A DNA stretch of 64,000 bases. Origin: Neisseria sicca (GTDB lineage Bacteria > Pseudomonadota > Gammaproteobacteria > Burkholderiales > Neisseriaceae). The translations under genes and the position numbers were made by a program. The stretch is from NCBI RefSeq assembly GCF_017753665.1, contig NZ_CP072524.1, positions 1,860,001 through 1,924,000 on the forward strand. The letters are read 5' to 3'. Shown piece by piece: positions 35,854 through 44,466 of the stretch (within the stretch, counting starts at the first letter, position 1; each line of letters opens with the position of its first letter). The notes beneath the pieces were generated by a model, which made no database searches, was not told the origin of the DNA, and was given only the letters and a program-made list of their open reading frames with translations.

Positions 35854-36588
35854 ATGAGCGAAAACACCAGCCGCCTCGTCGTTCAAAACCTGCAAAAAAG
35901 TTTCAAAAAACGCCAAGTCGTCAAAAGCTTCTCCCTCGAAATCGAAAGCGGCGAAGTCATCGGCCTGCTCGGCCCCAACGGTGCAGGCAAAACCACCAGC
36001 TTCTACATGATCGTCGGACTCATCGCCGCCGACGCAGGCAGCGTTACCCTCGACGGACAAGAACTGCGCCACCTGCCCATACACGAGCGCGCCCGCTTAG
36101 GCGTCGGCTACCTGCCCCAAGAAGCCTCAATTTTCCGCAAAATGACCGTCGAACAAAACATCCGCGCCATTTTAGAAATCAGCACCAAAGACAAAAGCCG
36201 CATCGACGGCGAAGTCGAAAAACTGCTTGCTGACCTCAACATCGGCCACCTGCGCCACAACCCCGCCCCCTCCCTGTCCGGCGGCGAACGCCGACGCGTC
36301 GAAATCGCCCGCGTACTCGCCATGCAGCCGCGCTTCATCCTCTTGGACGAACCCTTCGCCGGCGTCGACCCCATCGCCGTCATCGACATCCAAAAAATCA
36401 TCGACTTCCTCAAATCGCGTGGCATCGGCGTACTCATTACCGACCACAACGTACGCGAAACCCTCAGTATCTGCGACAGAGCCTACATCATCAGCGACGG
36501 CACCGTCCTCGCCTCCGGCAAGCCGGACGACTTGGTCAACAACGAACAAGTCCGCTCCGTCTATCTCGGCGAAAACTTCAAATACTGA
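35854..36588 (+). CDS. lptB: LPS export ATPase LptB
   Basis: A cytoplasmic ATPase of 244 residues that drives LPS extraction through LptFG. Walker A GPNGAGKTTS is near residues 40-49, the Q-loop in LPQEASIFRKMTV, the signature LSGGERRRVEIARVL near 142, and Walker B FILLDEPFAGVDPIAV near 164. The HNVRET switch follows. A 92-bp gap with a degenerate DUS pair separates it from lptA. A strong terminator follows. Confidence 0.95.
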   Translation: MSENTSRLVVQNLQKSFKKRQVVKSFSLEIESGEVIGLLGPNGAGKTTSFYMIVGLIAADAGSVTLDGQELRHLPIHERARLGVGYLPQEASIFRKMTVEQNIRAILEISTKDKSRIDGEVEKLLADLNIGHLRHNPAPSLSGGERRRVEIARVLAMQPRFILLDEPFAGVDPIAVIDIQKIIDFLKSRGIGVLITDHNVRETLSICDRAYIISDGTVLASGKPDDLVNNEQVRSVYLGENFKY

Positions 36589-36608
36589 TTTCAAATACTG
36601 ACCATGAC

Positions 36609-36638
36609 AAACCGCACAATCAATTGTGCGGTTTTTTT
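36609..36638 (+). terminator. Intrinsic terminator of the kdsC-lptB run
   Basis: ACCGCACAAT and ATTGTGCGGT form a perfect 10-bp stem with a 2-nt gap (likely a 4-nt loop in practice), followed by T7. It contains no DUS. Confidence 0.9.
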
Positions 36639-36832
36639 AAATGACGAAACCACCCAAAGTAAGTTGACGCATGAAGTGTAAAGTGTTGAAATACACATAT
36701 CGAATAAAAAACAGCGTTCCCCAAAACGCCAAACACACCATAAAACCTTTTCAGACGACCTCTTTGCCATCGAACCAAACCCGAGGACAAATGCCGTCCG
36801 AAATATAAAAAACAATCAACATACATTGCACC

Positions 36833-38185
36833 ATGACCTTACTCGGCCTCAAACTCAGGCAGACCCAACAACTCAATCAACGTCTGCAACAATCCCTGCG
36901 CATCCTGCAAATGTCCGGCATCGAACTCGAACGCGAGGTCGAAGACTGGTTGCAGGACAATCCCCTGCTCGAACGTCCCGAAACCGACGAATTTGCCGAC
37001 GCAGAGTTCAATCACGGCACCACCATACCGCGCAGCAACCACCTCGGCGGCGACGATGCCGAAGACGCGTGGCTCAACATCGCCAAAGAAGAAGATTTCA
37101 ACCAATACCTGCACTCCCAAGTGTGCGAACACCCCCTTTCCGACAAAGAAGCCGCCTACGTCCACATCCTTATCGACTTCCTGGACGACCAAGGCTATTT
37201 CACCGACAGCATTCAAGACCTTATCGACAACACACCCTTGGAATGGATGCTGGACGAAGACGAACTGCAAAACGCCCTCGACCTTTTGCAGACCTTCGAC
37301 CCGCCCGGCGTTGCCGCCGCCGACCTGACCGAATCCCTGATGCTCCAACTCATGCGCCTGCCCGCCAGCCCCGCGCGTCAGGCGGCCGCCCACCTCATCC
37401 AAAGTTCGCTGCACGATTTGGGCAAAAACCGCAAACAAAACATCATCCGCTTCCGCAAACTCTTTCCCGAAATCGACAGCGAAACCATAGAAGCCGCACT
37501 CGACATCATCGCCACGCTCAACCCCTACCCCGCCTACGGTTTCGCCTCCTCCGAACCGACCGCTTACATCCAGCCCGACGTTTGGGTCAAAGAAGGCAAA
37601 GACGGCTGGAAAGTCATCGGCAACGAAGCTGCCTGGCCCAAACTGCAACTCAACCGCGAATACTGTGAACTCATGAAATCCGCAGAAGACGGCGCACCCG
37701 AGTGGAAAGAAAAAATCAACGAAGCCAAGCAGCGCATCGACTCCCTCGAACTGCGCAAAAGCACCGTCATCCGCCTTGCCGAATACATCGTCAAAAATCA
37801 GGAAGACTTCTTCATCTTCGGCGAAATCGGACTCGCGCCCATGCTCATGAAAGACGCAGCCGCCGAATTGGGGCTTGCCGAAAGCACCATTTCGCGCGCC
37901 GCCAACCAAAAATATTTGTCTTGCCCGCGCGGACTATTTGCGTTACGCTATTTCTTCACACAGGCAGTCAATTCCGAAGGCGACAAAGAAGGCCTGAGCC
38001 AAGGCGCGATTAAAGCCGTTTTGGGGCAGATTATCGAAAACGAAGACAGCAGCAAACCCCATTCCGACGAAACCCTTGTCCGCCTCCTCAAACAACAGGG
38101 CATAGACATCGCCCGCCGCACCGTCGCCAAATACAGGGAATCGCTCGACATCCCGCCGGCACACAAACGCAAACTTACCGAATGA
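36833..38185 (+). CDS. rpoN: RNA polymerase sigma-54 factor, apparently intact
   Basis: A 450-residue sigma-54. All three functional parts are visible: region I (QTQQLNQRLQQSLRILQMSG, with DNPLLER, residues 8-45), the core-binding region with FDPPGVAAADLTESLMLQL near residue 155, and the DNA-binding part with the helix-turn-helix (MKDAAAELGLAESTISRA near residue 340) and the RpoN box ARRTVAKYRE near residue 430. In gonococci the rpoN-like sequence is reported to lack the helix-turn-helix, so an intact copy is unusual for the genus. The acidic region between I and core-binding is short. hpf follows, as in many proteobacteria; no enhancer-binding activator is seen here. Confidence 0.93.
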   Translation: MTLLGLKLRQTQQLNQRLQQSLRILQMSGIELEREVEDWLQDNPLLERPETDEFADAEFNHGTTIPRSNHLGGDDAEDAWLNIAKEEDFNQYLHSQVCEHPLSDKEAAYVHILIDFLDDQGYFTDSIQDLIDNTPLEWMLDEDELQNALDLLQTFDPPGVAAADLTESLMLQLMRLPASPARQAAAHLIQSSLHDLGKNRKQNIIRFRKLFPEIDSETIEAALDIIATLNPYPAYGFASSEPTAYIQPDVWVKEGKDGWKVIGNEAAWPKLQLNREYCELMKSAEDGAPEWKEKINEAKQRIDSLELRKSTVIRLAEYIVKNQEDFFIFGEIGLAPMLMKDAAAELGLAESTISRAANQKYLSCPRGLFALRYFFTQAVNSEGDKEGLSQGAIKAVLGQIIENEDSSKPHSDETLVRLLKQQGIDIARRTVAKYRESLDIPPAHKRKLTE

Positions 38186-38251
38186 CAGTTTTAAACCGCA
38201 GTTTTCCCGTTCCGTTTCTGACGGACTGAACCCCACCGAAGGAGCTGTATT

Positions 38252-38566
38252 ATGAATCTGAAAATCACCGGTCTGAATTTCGACGTTACCGAGGCCATCA
38301 AAAACTACGTTTCCGAAAAATTGGAACGCATCAACCGCCACGCAGCCAACGCCATTTCCGTTACCATCACCCTTTCTGTGGAAAAACTCAATCAACAGGC
38401 TGAAGCAGACATCCATCTGGCGGGCAAAGACCTCCACGTCGAGGCCGTTGAACAAGACATGTACGCCGCCATTGATGTTCTGATGGACAAGCTCGACCGT
38501 GCGGTGCTGAAACATAAAGAAAAAAGCGGCGATGTCCGCAACACGGTAAAACCTGCCGCAGAATAA
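38252..38566 (+). CDS. hpf: Ribosome hibernation promoting factor
   Basis: A 104-residue protein that binds the 30S subunit and stabilises inactive ribosomes in stationary phase. The HPF/YfiA fold is clear from NLKITGLNFDVTEAIKNYV at the N-terminus, LERINRHAANAISVTITLS and the DMYAAIDVLMDKLDRAVLKHKEK helix. AAGGAG precedes the ATG. It lies 66 bp after rpoN, the usual neighbour. Confidence 0.92.
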   Translation: MNLKITGLNFDVTEAIKNYVSEKLERINRHAANAISVTITLSVEKLNQQAEADIHLAGKDLHVEAVEQDMYAAIDVLMDKLDRAVLKHKEKSGDVRNTVKPAAE

Positions 38567-38582
38567 GCCTTGATTCAATAAT

Positions 38583-38620
38583 AAAAACGTCGTCTGAAAA
38601 TTTTCAGACGACGTTTTTTG
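38583..38620 (+). terminator. Variant inverted DUS pair after hpf
   Basis: AAAAACGTCGTCTGAAAATTTTCAG begins a near-perfect palindrome ending GTTTTTTG. The DUS here reads ACGTCGTCTGAA, one base off the local dialect on both arms, so the change is compensated and the stem preserved. Confidence 0.8.
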
Positions 38621-39064
38621 TTAGCCAGTAATCTAGGGGCTGAACATAATGATTTGAATCCCACATAGGCGTTTTTCTGCTGGCAAAACCCACGTCATAT
38701 TGGTCAACAAGCATTGCAGTATGTTAGCCCCATCAGGACAAAATTTTGAAAAATCATTGTATTTAAAAAAGAAACTGTTTTCTTATTCTGAATCCATGTC
38801 GGATTAGAAAAATAGAAAATATCCACGCCTGCCTTCTTTGTTCATGAAAGCAAACTACGTTTTCAGATGACCCTCCCTCTCTTACCAAGAGTAAATGACA
38901 CCGCCCGACTTACTCTCATTATTCAAATCCATTTGAAAAAATAAATACTTAAACCCATCCGAAAACCCGCCATACCGCCCCGTTGCAAATCATGCTATGG
39001 TCTATTTGATACGTTTGAAAAACCTTAACTACCTTGTATTCTGATTACAAAGAAAGGCTTCAAA
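38621..39064. other. Gene-free AT-rich spacer before the gluconate permease
   Basis: 444 bp without a protein-like frame. It contains a degenerate GTGGG-type repeat remnant near 38672-38700, a single imperfect DUS (TTTTCAGATGACC near 38860) and A/T-rich tracts. The permease promoter is expected in the last 100 bp, but no strong -35/-10 pair was identified. Confidence 0.5.
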
Positions 39065-40450
39065 ATGGACGGTTGGACTCAGACCTTGAGCGCGGGCTGG
39101 CTGCTGGGTATTGCGGCGATGGCGATTGTGCTGATTTTGCTGTTGATTGTGAAACTGCGTGTCCACGCACTGTTGACCTTGGTGTCGGTGAGCCTGCTGA
39201 CGGCGGTAGCGACGGGGCTGCCGATGGATAAGATTGTGAACGACGTTCTGCTGAAAAACTTCGGCGGCACGCTCGGCAGCGTGGCTTTGCTGGTCGGTTT
39301 GGGCGCGATGCTCGGGCGGCTGGTGGAAACTTCGGGCGGGGCGCAGTCGCTGGCGGATGCGCTGATTCGGATGTTCGGCGAAAAACGCGCGCCGTTTGCT
39401 TTGGGCGTGGCTTCACTGATTTTCGGCTTCCCGATTTTCTTTGATGCGGGATTGGTGGTGATGCTGCCGATTGTCTTTGCGACGGCGCGGCGCATGAAAC
39501 AGGACGTATTGCCTTACGCTCTGGCGTCTATCGGCGCGTTTTCGGTGATGCACGTTTTCCTGCCGCCCCACCCCGGCCCGATTGCGGCTTCGGAATTTTA
39601 TTCGGCGAACATCGGTCAGGTGCTGATTTTGGGGCTGCCCGTCGCCATGTTCACTTGGTATGTCAGCGGTTATCTACTGGGTCAGGTTTTGGGACGCACC
39701 ATCCGCGTGCACGTTCCCGATTTGCTCAGCGGCGGCGCGGTGGACAACGACCAGCCGCAAACGCCTGCCAAGGCTTCGACCGTGGTCGGCATTATGTTGA
39801 TTCCTATGCTGTTGATTTTTATGAACACAGGTCTGTCCACCTTAATTAGTGAAAAAGTCGTCAGCGCGGACGAACATTGGGTACAGGTGGCGCGCATGAT
39901 CGGCTCGACTCCGGTCGCACTGTTGATTTCGGTTTTGGTGGCGCTTTATGTTTTGGGCAGCAAACGCGGCGTGAAGGCGAGCGCACTGGAAAAAACGGTG
40001 GACGGCGCACTCGCCCCCGTCTGCTCGGTCATTCTGATTACCGGCGCAGGCGGCATGTTCGGCGGCGTGTTGCGCGCATCGGGCATCGGTCAGGCGTTGG
40101 CGGACAGCATGGCAAATTTGGGCATCCCCGTATTGCTGGGCTGCTTCTTGGTGGCTTTGGCGTTGCGCATCGCGCAAGGTTCGGCAACCGTTGCGCTGAC
40201 GACTGCCGCCGCATTGATGGCACCCGCCGTTGCCGCCGCAGGCTTCAACGACTGGCAACTCGCCTGCGTCGTTTTGGCAACCGCGGCAGGCTCGGTCGGT
40301 TGCAGCCACTTCAACGACTCGGGCTTCTGGCTGGTCGGCCGCCTTTTGGATATGGACGTACCGACCACGCTGAAAACATGGACAGTCAACCAAACGCTGA
40401 TTGCCGCCATCGGCTTTTCAGTGTCGGCGCTGCTGTTTGCCGTGGTTTGA
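39065..40450 (+). CDS. Gluconate:H+ symporter, GntP family
   Basis: An inner-membrane carrier of 461 residues with about 12-14 helices. Family marks: IFGFPIFFDAGLVVMLPIV near residue 118, VFLPPHPGPIAASEFY near 163 and the C-terminal GSVGCSHFNDSGFWLVGR near 415. It imports gluconate, which the kinase 234 bp downstream would phosphorylate for the Entner-Doudoroff route. AAAGGC precedes the ATG. A Correia element lies between it and gntK. Confidence 0.9.
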   Translation: MDGWTQTLSAGWLLGIAAMAIVLILLLIVKLRVHALLTLVSVSLLTAVATGLPMDKIVNDVLLKNFGGTLGSVALLVGLGAMLGRLVETSGGAQSLADALIRMFGEKRAPFALGVASLIFGFPIFFDAGLVVMLPIVFATARRMKQDVLPYALASIGAFSVMHVFLPPHPGPIAASEFYSANIGQVLILGLPVAMFTWYVSGYLLGQVLGRTIRVHVPDLLSGGAVDNDQPQTPAKASTVVGIMLIPMLLIFMNTGLSTLISEKVVSADEHWVQVARMIGSTPVALLISVLVALYVLGSKRGVKASALEKTVDGALAPVCSVILITGAGGMFGGVLRASGIGQALADSMANLGIPVLLGCFLVALALRIAQGSATVALTTAAALMAPAVAAAGFNDWQLACVVLATAAGSVGCSHFNDSGFWLVGRLLDMDVPTTLKTWTVNQTLIAAIGFSVSALLFAVV

Positions 40451-40500
40451 GGTCGTCTGAAAACGGTTTTGAGACACTCTAAACCGTCTGCCCGACCTTA

Positions 40501-40656
40501 TATAGTGGGTTAACAAAAATCAGGATCAGGCAACGAAGCCGCAGACAGTACAGATAGTACGGAACCGATTCGCTTAGTGCTTCAGCACCTTAGAGAATCG
40601 TTCTCTTTGAGCTAAGGCGAGGCAACGCCGTACCGGTTTAAAGTTAATCCACTGTA
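40501..40656. mobile_element. Correia element, long form
   Basis: A 156-bp element with slightly diverged ends (TATAGTGGGTTAA and TTAATCCACTGTA). It contains the extra internal block absent from the other four copies here (CCGATTCGCTTAGTGCTTC .. GAGAATCGTTCTCTTTGAGC), the region reported to bind IHF. It lies in the 234-bp gap between gluconate permease and kinase and could alter gntK transcription or mRNA processing. Confidence 0.95.
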
Positions 40657-40684
40657 TCTTTCCACTCAAACAAAGGAAGAAAAC

Positions 40685-41203
40685 ATGACGACGCATTTTG
40701 TGATGATGGGTGTTTGCGGCTGCGGCAAAACCACCGCCGCCCTGTCCCTGCAAAAACACCTCAACCGATGCCCCTACGCCGAAGGCGACGATTTCCACAC
40801 CCAAGCCAACCGCGACAAAATGGGCGCGGGCATCCCGCTGACCGACGAAGACCGCTATCCGTGGCTGCGCAACCTGCGCGACTGGATGACGGAACAGGCG
40901 CAAAGCGGCGCGGCGTACACCATCGTTACCTGCTCCGCCTTGAAGCGCCAATACCGCGACATCCTGCGCGGCGCGCAAGGCACAACCGCCTTCATCCACC
41001 TGACACCGCCGCAAGCCATCAACCTCGAGCGCATGATGGCGCGCCAAGGGCATTACATGAAGGCGGGAATGCTGGATTCGCAACTGAAAATTCTGGAAGA
41101 ACTCGGCGCGGACGAATACGGCGTCAAAATCGACAACCCCGGTTCGCCCGAAGCCGTAGAAGCCGATATTTTGGCTTGGGTTAAAGCGGAAGGTTTGTTG
41201 TGA
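40685..41203 (+). CDS. gntK: Gluconokinase
   Basis: A 172-residue cytoplasmic kinase making 6-phosphogluconate. The P-loop GVCGCGKTT is at residues 9-17; EGDDFHTQANRDKMGAGIPLTD (from residue 33) forms the substrate site and is diagnostic for GntK, followed by DRYPWLRNL and CSALKRQYRDILR. The gene sits downstream of the gluconate permease. Confidence 0.94.
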   Translation: MTTHFVMMGVCGCGKTTAALSLQKHLNRCPYAEGDDFHTQANRDKMGAGIPLTDEDRYPWLRNLRDWMTEQAQSGAAYTIVTCSALKRQYRDILRGAQGTTAFIHLTPPQAINLERMMARQGHYMKAGMLDSQLKILEELGADEYGVKIDNPGSPEAVEADILAWVKAEGLL

Positions 41204-41227
41204 AGAAAGCGTGTAAATAGGTATAAG

Positions 41228-41260
41228 GAAGGTCGTCTGAAAATTTCAGACGACCTTTTT
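41228..41260. terminator. Inverted DUS pair between gntK and hmuV
   Basis: AAGGTCGTCTGAAA and complement, followed by T5. The neighbouring genes converge, so it can serve both. Confidence 0.75.
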
Positions 41261-41314
41261 GCGGAGATTCATTTTACAAACCACCCGCGATACAACCGCT
41301 TTTCAGACGACCCC

Positions 41315-42058
41315 TCACAAAGTCTCCGCCTGAAACCACGTTTTGCCGTTGGCGGTGCATTCGAGGATGCGCCAGTCGTAGGTTTGGCTGAGGCGTTCGG
41401 CGTCCATGATGTCGGCGGTTGCGCCTGCGGCGGTGATGCTGCCGTTTTTCATCAGCGTGATGTGGCTGGCGTAGTGGCCGGCGAGGTTGAGGTCGTGCAA
41501 CACCATGACGACGGTCATGCCTTGTTCGGGCAAGGTGGTGAGGTGCTGCATCAGGCTGTGTTGATAGCGGACGTCGAGATGGTTGGTCGGCTCATCAAGA
41601 AAGAGGACTTCGGCATCCTGCAACAGCGCGCGGATGACGGCGGCGCGTTGCTGTTCGCCGCCGGAGAGGGTTTGGATGCGTTTGTGTTGCAGGTCGGCGA
41701 GGTCGAAATGCTCGAGCAGGGTTTGGGCGCGTCGGGTGTCCGCCTGTTTGGGCCGCCGATACCAGGCGAGTTTGGGGTATCGTCCGATGAGGACGTATTC
41801 AGACAAGGTCATGGGGAGGTTGAAATGTTCGTGTTGCCCGACCCAGGCGATTTTATGTTGCCTGAGCGCGTCCTTCATGGGCGTTCCACACCAGCTTGCT
41901 TGCGGATGGTAGAGGAACTGTTTGAGCAGGGTGGACTTGCCCGCGCCGTTGGGTCCGATGACCGCGCTGACGGCGCATTGGGGAAATTCGGCGCGGTCCA
42001 AAGACAGGATGGTGCGTTTTCCGGCTTTGACGGTGCAGTTTTCGATCAGCAATGCCAT
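41315..42058 (-). CDS. Haem ABC transporter ATP-binding protein, HmuV/BtuD-like
   Basis: A 247-residue ATPase for haem or related chelates. Walker A GPNGAGKST is at about 33-41, the signature LSGGEQQRAAVIRALLQ near 130, Walker B VLFLDEPTNHLD near 152, and VVMVLHDLNLAGHYASH near 185. The ATG at 42058 lies one base after the permease stop (TGACATG) with AAAGGAG just upstream, so it is coupled. The upstream binding protein resembles HmuT, so I read the set as hmuTUV; vitamin B12 remains possible for the ATPase alone. Confidence 0.85.
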   Translation of the reverse strand: MALLIENCTVKAGKRTILSLDRAEFPQCAVSAVIGPNGAGKSTLLKQFLYHPQASWCGTPMKDALRQHKIAWVGQHEHFNLPMTLSEYVLIGRYPKLAWYRRPKQADTRRAQTLLEHFDLADLQHKRIQTLSGGEQQRAAVIRALLQDAEVLFLDEPTNHLDVRYQHSLMQHLTTLPEQGMTVVMVLHDLNLAGHYASHITLMKNGSITAAGATADIMDAERLSQTYDWRILECTANGKTWFQAETL

Positions 42059-42059
42059 G

Positions 42060-42992
42060 TCAGCTCCTTTGGTCTTTGACAATCAGCCACAGGAAAAACG
42101 GCCCGCCCAAAATGGCGATGACGATGCCGACGGGCAGGTCGATGGGATAGACCACCCAACGGGCAAACGTATCGGCGAGCAACATAAAAATCGAACCGAC
42201 GACGGCGGACAGGATAATCAGGCGGGTGCGCGAGCCGCCGACTGCTTGCGCCAATACGTTGGGTATCATCATGCCGACGAAACCGATAATGCCGCCGAGC
42301 GAGACGGCGGCTCCGGTCATCAAAGCCGCGCCGATGATGGTTGCCACGCGGGTGGCGGCGACGCTGATGCCCATGGTGTGCGCCGTTTCGTCGCCCAAGA
42401 GCAGATAGTCGAGATGGCGACCGACAGCAGTCAACACGACCAAACCCGCCAACATCACGCCGCCTGCGTAGCCGGGCGAAACAAAGCCTGCTTCGGAAAA
42501 GCTGCCCGAGAGCCAAGTCATGGCGCTGCGCAATGCCATGTCGTCTGAAAGGAAAAGAATCAGGCTGACCAACGCGCCGCACAAAGCGCTGACCACAAAA
42601 CCCATGACCAACAGCCCCAGCTTGCCGCCGCCGACCAGACGGTGTCCGAACAGAATCAGGATACAGACGGCAAACGCGCCCGAAAATGCCGCCAGTGGCA
42701 CGGCGATGCTCCAGCCCATCGCAATCGCCAGCACCACACCCATTGCCGCGCCGCCCGACGTACCGATCAGGCTCGGGTCGGCAAGCGGGTTTTCAAACAA
42801 CGCCTGCAACGCCGCACCGCTGGCGGAAAGTGCCGCGCCGACCAGCAAAGCGACAAAAATACGCGGCAGGCGGATTTCCATCAACACGGGATCGGCAGCA
42901 AGCGGATTGCTCCACCCCCCCTCGCCCACTCCGGCGCAAAACCAGATCAGAAACAAAGATAAAACCGGCAACGCCGGAAGCCATTTTTTCAT
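42060..42992 (-). CDS. FecCD-type haem permease, HmuU-like
   Basis: An inner-membrane protein of 310 residues with about nine helices. LPRIFVALLVGAALSASGAA near residue 43, ENPLADPSLIGTSGGAAMG near residue 67 and the coupling segment GIIGFVGMMIPNVLAQ near 230 mark the family. Between it and hmuT lie about 225 bp with two DUS and no gene. Confidence 0.87.
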   Translation of the reverse strand: MKKWLPALPVLSLFLIWFCAGVGEGGWSNPLAADPVLMEIRLPRIFVALLVGAALSASGAALQALFENPLADPSLIGTSGGAAMGVVLAIAMGWSIAVPLAAFSGAFAVCILILFGHRLVGGGKLGLLVMGFVVSALCGALVSLILFLSDDMALRSAMTWLSGSFSEAGFVSPGYAGGVMLAGLVVLTAVGRHLDYLLLGDETAHTMGISVAATRVATIIGAALMTGAAVSLGGIIGFVGMMIPNVLAQAVGGSRTRLIILSAVVGSIFMLLADTFARWVVYPIDLPVGIVIAILGGPFFLWLIVKDQRS

Positions 42993-43220
42993 GTTGTGAT
43001 TCTTTGAAGAGTATTTCGGCAGCGGCTGCGAAACGCCGACGGATTCGCCGTTGATTGCTTTTCAGACGACCTGTTCGCAATAAACGAACGCAGAAAGCTG
43101 CTGCCTTCATGTGCATCCATTCCAAAACAACGACGGCAAAAGAAGGTCGTCTGAAACCGACAAGAAGCCGGATTGCCCATCCGACTTCATGCCATCACGC
43201 AACTTTCAGACGACCGCTCC

Positions 43221-44009
43221 TTATTTCCCTAAATCATGCAGCTTGCGGATGATGTCGGACGTGTAGAGGCCGTAGCGCATATAGTCGTCCGCCTGCCAGA
43301 ACAGGATGCGTTTGTTTTTCCCGGCGGGGCTGGAGGCGATTTCGGGGCGGGTCATGATTTTGTCGAGGCCGCCGAGGGCTTTTTCATTGTGTTTGGCGAT
43401 GATGATGACGTCAGGTTTCGCGTTTAGCCAGCCTTCGCGCGAGAACGGTTTGAGTCCGTCCACCGAAGCCGCCGCGTTCGTCCCGCCAGCTAAGCGGATA
43501 AGCACGTCGCCGACGGTGTTTTTACCCGCAACATAACGGCCGTCGTAGCTGAGGATGTAGCGTTTGCCGTTGGCTGGTTGCGCCTTGATACTGCTTTTAA
43601 ACTGCTGCGCCAAAGCCTGCGCCTGCTTTTCCTTGCCCAACAATTTGCCGATGCGGGCGAAACTTTGCTGGTATTGCTCCAGCGTTTCGTTTGAATTGAC
43701 GTTTTCCGCTTTGACACCGGCGCGGCTGAGTTGGGTGTAAATGCCGTCGGGTTTCGCCATCCAGCTTCCGATGACCAAATCAGGCTTTTTGGCGATGATG
43801 GGTTCGGCGGAGAAATTGCGGTAGAAGCCGATGGACGGCGTGTTTTTATAGGCGGGATTGCGGTTGAACTCGTGGATGCCGACGACTTCTTTATCCGCAC
43901 CGAGTTTCGCGGCGATGTCGGCAACGTCGGGCGTCAGGATAACGACGCGCTGCGCGGCGGCATGGGCGGCAAGCAGGGTCAGGACGGCGGCGATGATGGT
44001 TTTTTTCAT
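43221..44009 (-). CDS. Haem-binding periplasmic protein, HmuT-like
   Basis: A 262-residue exported protein: signal peptide MKKTIIAAVLTLLAAHAAA, then an ABC-type substrate-binding fold with one long backbone helix. RVVILTPDVADIAAKLGAD, VVGIHEFNRNP and KKPDLVIGSWMAK lie in the first lobe; ILSYDGRYVAGKNTVGDVL and GWLNAKPDVIIIAKH in the second. It would hand haem to the HmuU permease. The ATG at 44009 follows CGGAAA. The HemS-like remnant and Fur-box-like dyad lie upstream. Confidence 0.82.
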   Translation of the reverse strand: MKKTIIAAVLTLLAAHAAAQRVVILTPDVADIAAKLGADKEVVGIHEFNRNPAYKNTPSIGFYRNFSAEPIIAKKPDLVIGSWMAKPDGIYTQLSRAGVKAENVNSNETLEQYQQSFARIGKLLGKEKQAQALAQQFKSSIKAQPANGKRYILSYDGRYVAGKNTVGDVLIRLAGGTNAAASVDGLKPFSREGWLNAKPDVIIIAKHNEKALGGLDKIMTRPEIASSPAGKNKRILFWQADDYMRYGLYTSDIIRKLHDLGK

Positions 44010-44093
44010 GATGTTTCCGTATGGTTTGCAGGGTTTGGAGGTCGTCTGAAAACCCAAAACGGGGTTTCAGACGAGGTGTGGATTTAAAAAAGA

Positions 44094-44324
44094 TTACAGC
44101 CCGTATGTTTGGCGCACTTCGGCAATCAGCGCGCGCCACGCTTCGGATTCCGCCTCCGCATCGGCAGGTCTGCCAAACAGTTGCAACACCAAATTGCGGC
44201 GTTCGTCATAGGCTTCGATGCTGTGAACAATGCCGTTGCTGCCCGGACGGCGGACGAACCAAAGTTCGGCGAGTTTGGCGTCGTCGAGGAAGATATTTAG
44301 AAGGTTAATGATATAAATTATCAT
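44094..44324 (-). pseudogene. HemS/ChuS-like haem-utilisation protein remnant
   Basis: A 76-codon frame. From about residue 12 it reads FLDDAKLAELWFVRRPGSNG, then SIEAYDERRNLVLQLFG and ESEAWRALIAE, which match one repeat near the C-terminus of the 340-residue HemS/HmuS/ChuS family (haem-degrading or haem-trafficking proteins). The other 270 or so residues are absent. The first codons overlap a Fur-box-like dyad, so the ATG is probably accidental, and a Correia element begins 36 bp upstream. A hemS truncated by element insertion or deletion is the best reading. A functional short protein cannot be excluded. Confidence 0.55.
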
Positions 44325-44325
44325 T
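44307..44325. promoter_or_regulatory. Fur-box-like operator of the hmu genes
   Basis: AATGATATAAATTATCATT is a perfect 7+7 inverted repeat around a 5-nt centre and closely matches the 19-bp Fur consensus. It precedes the hemS remnant and hmuT on the minus strand and would allow iron repression. Confidence 0.65.
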
Positions 44326-44359
44326 TTATTTCAATTTAAGGTCAACCTTCATTAAAAAG

Positions 44360-44466
44360 TATAGTGGATTAAATTTAAATCAGGACAAGGCAACGAAGCC
44401 GCAGACAGTACAGATAGTACGGCAAGGCGAGGCAACGCCGTACTGGTTTAAAGTTAAGCCACTATA
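44360..44466. mobile_element. Correia element, short form
   Basis: A 107-bp element with TATAGTGGATTAA at the left and TTAAGCCACTATA at the right (one mismatch). It separates the hmu control region from the spacer before ileS and may have replaced the front of hemS. Confidence 0.95.
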
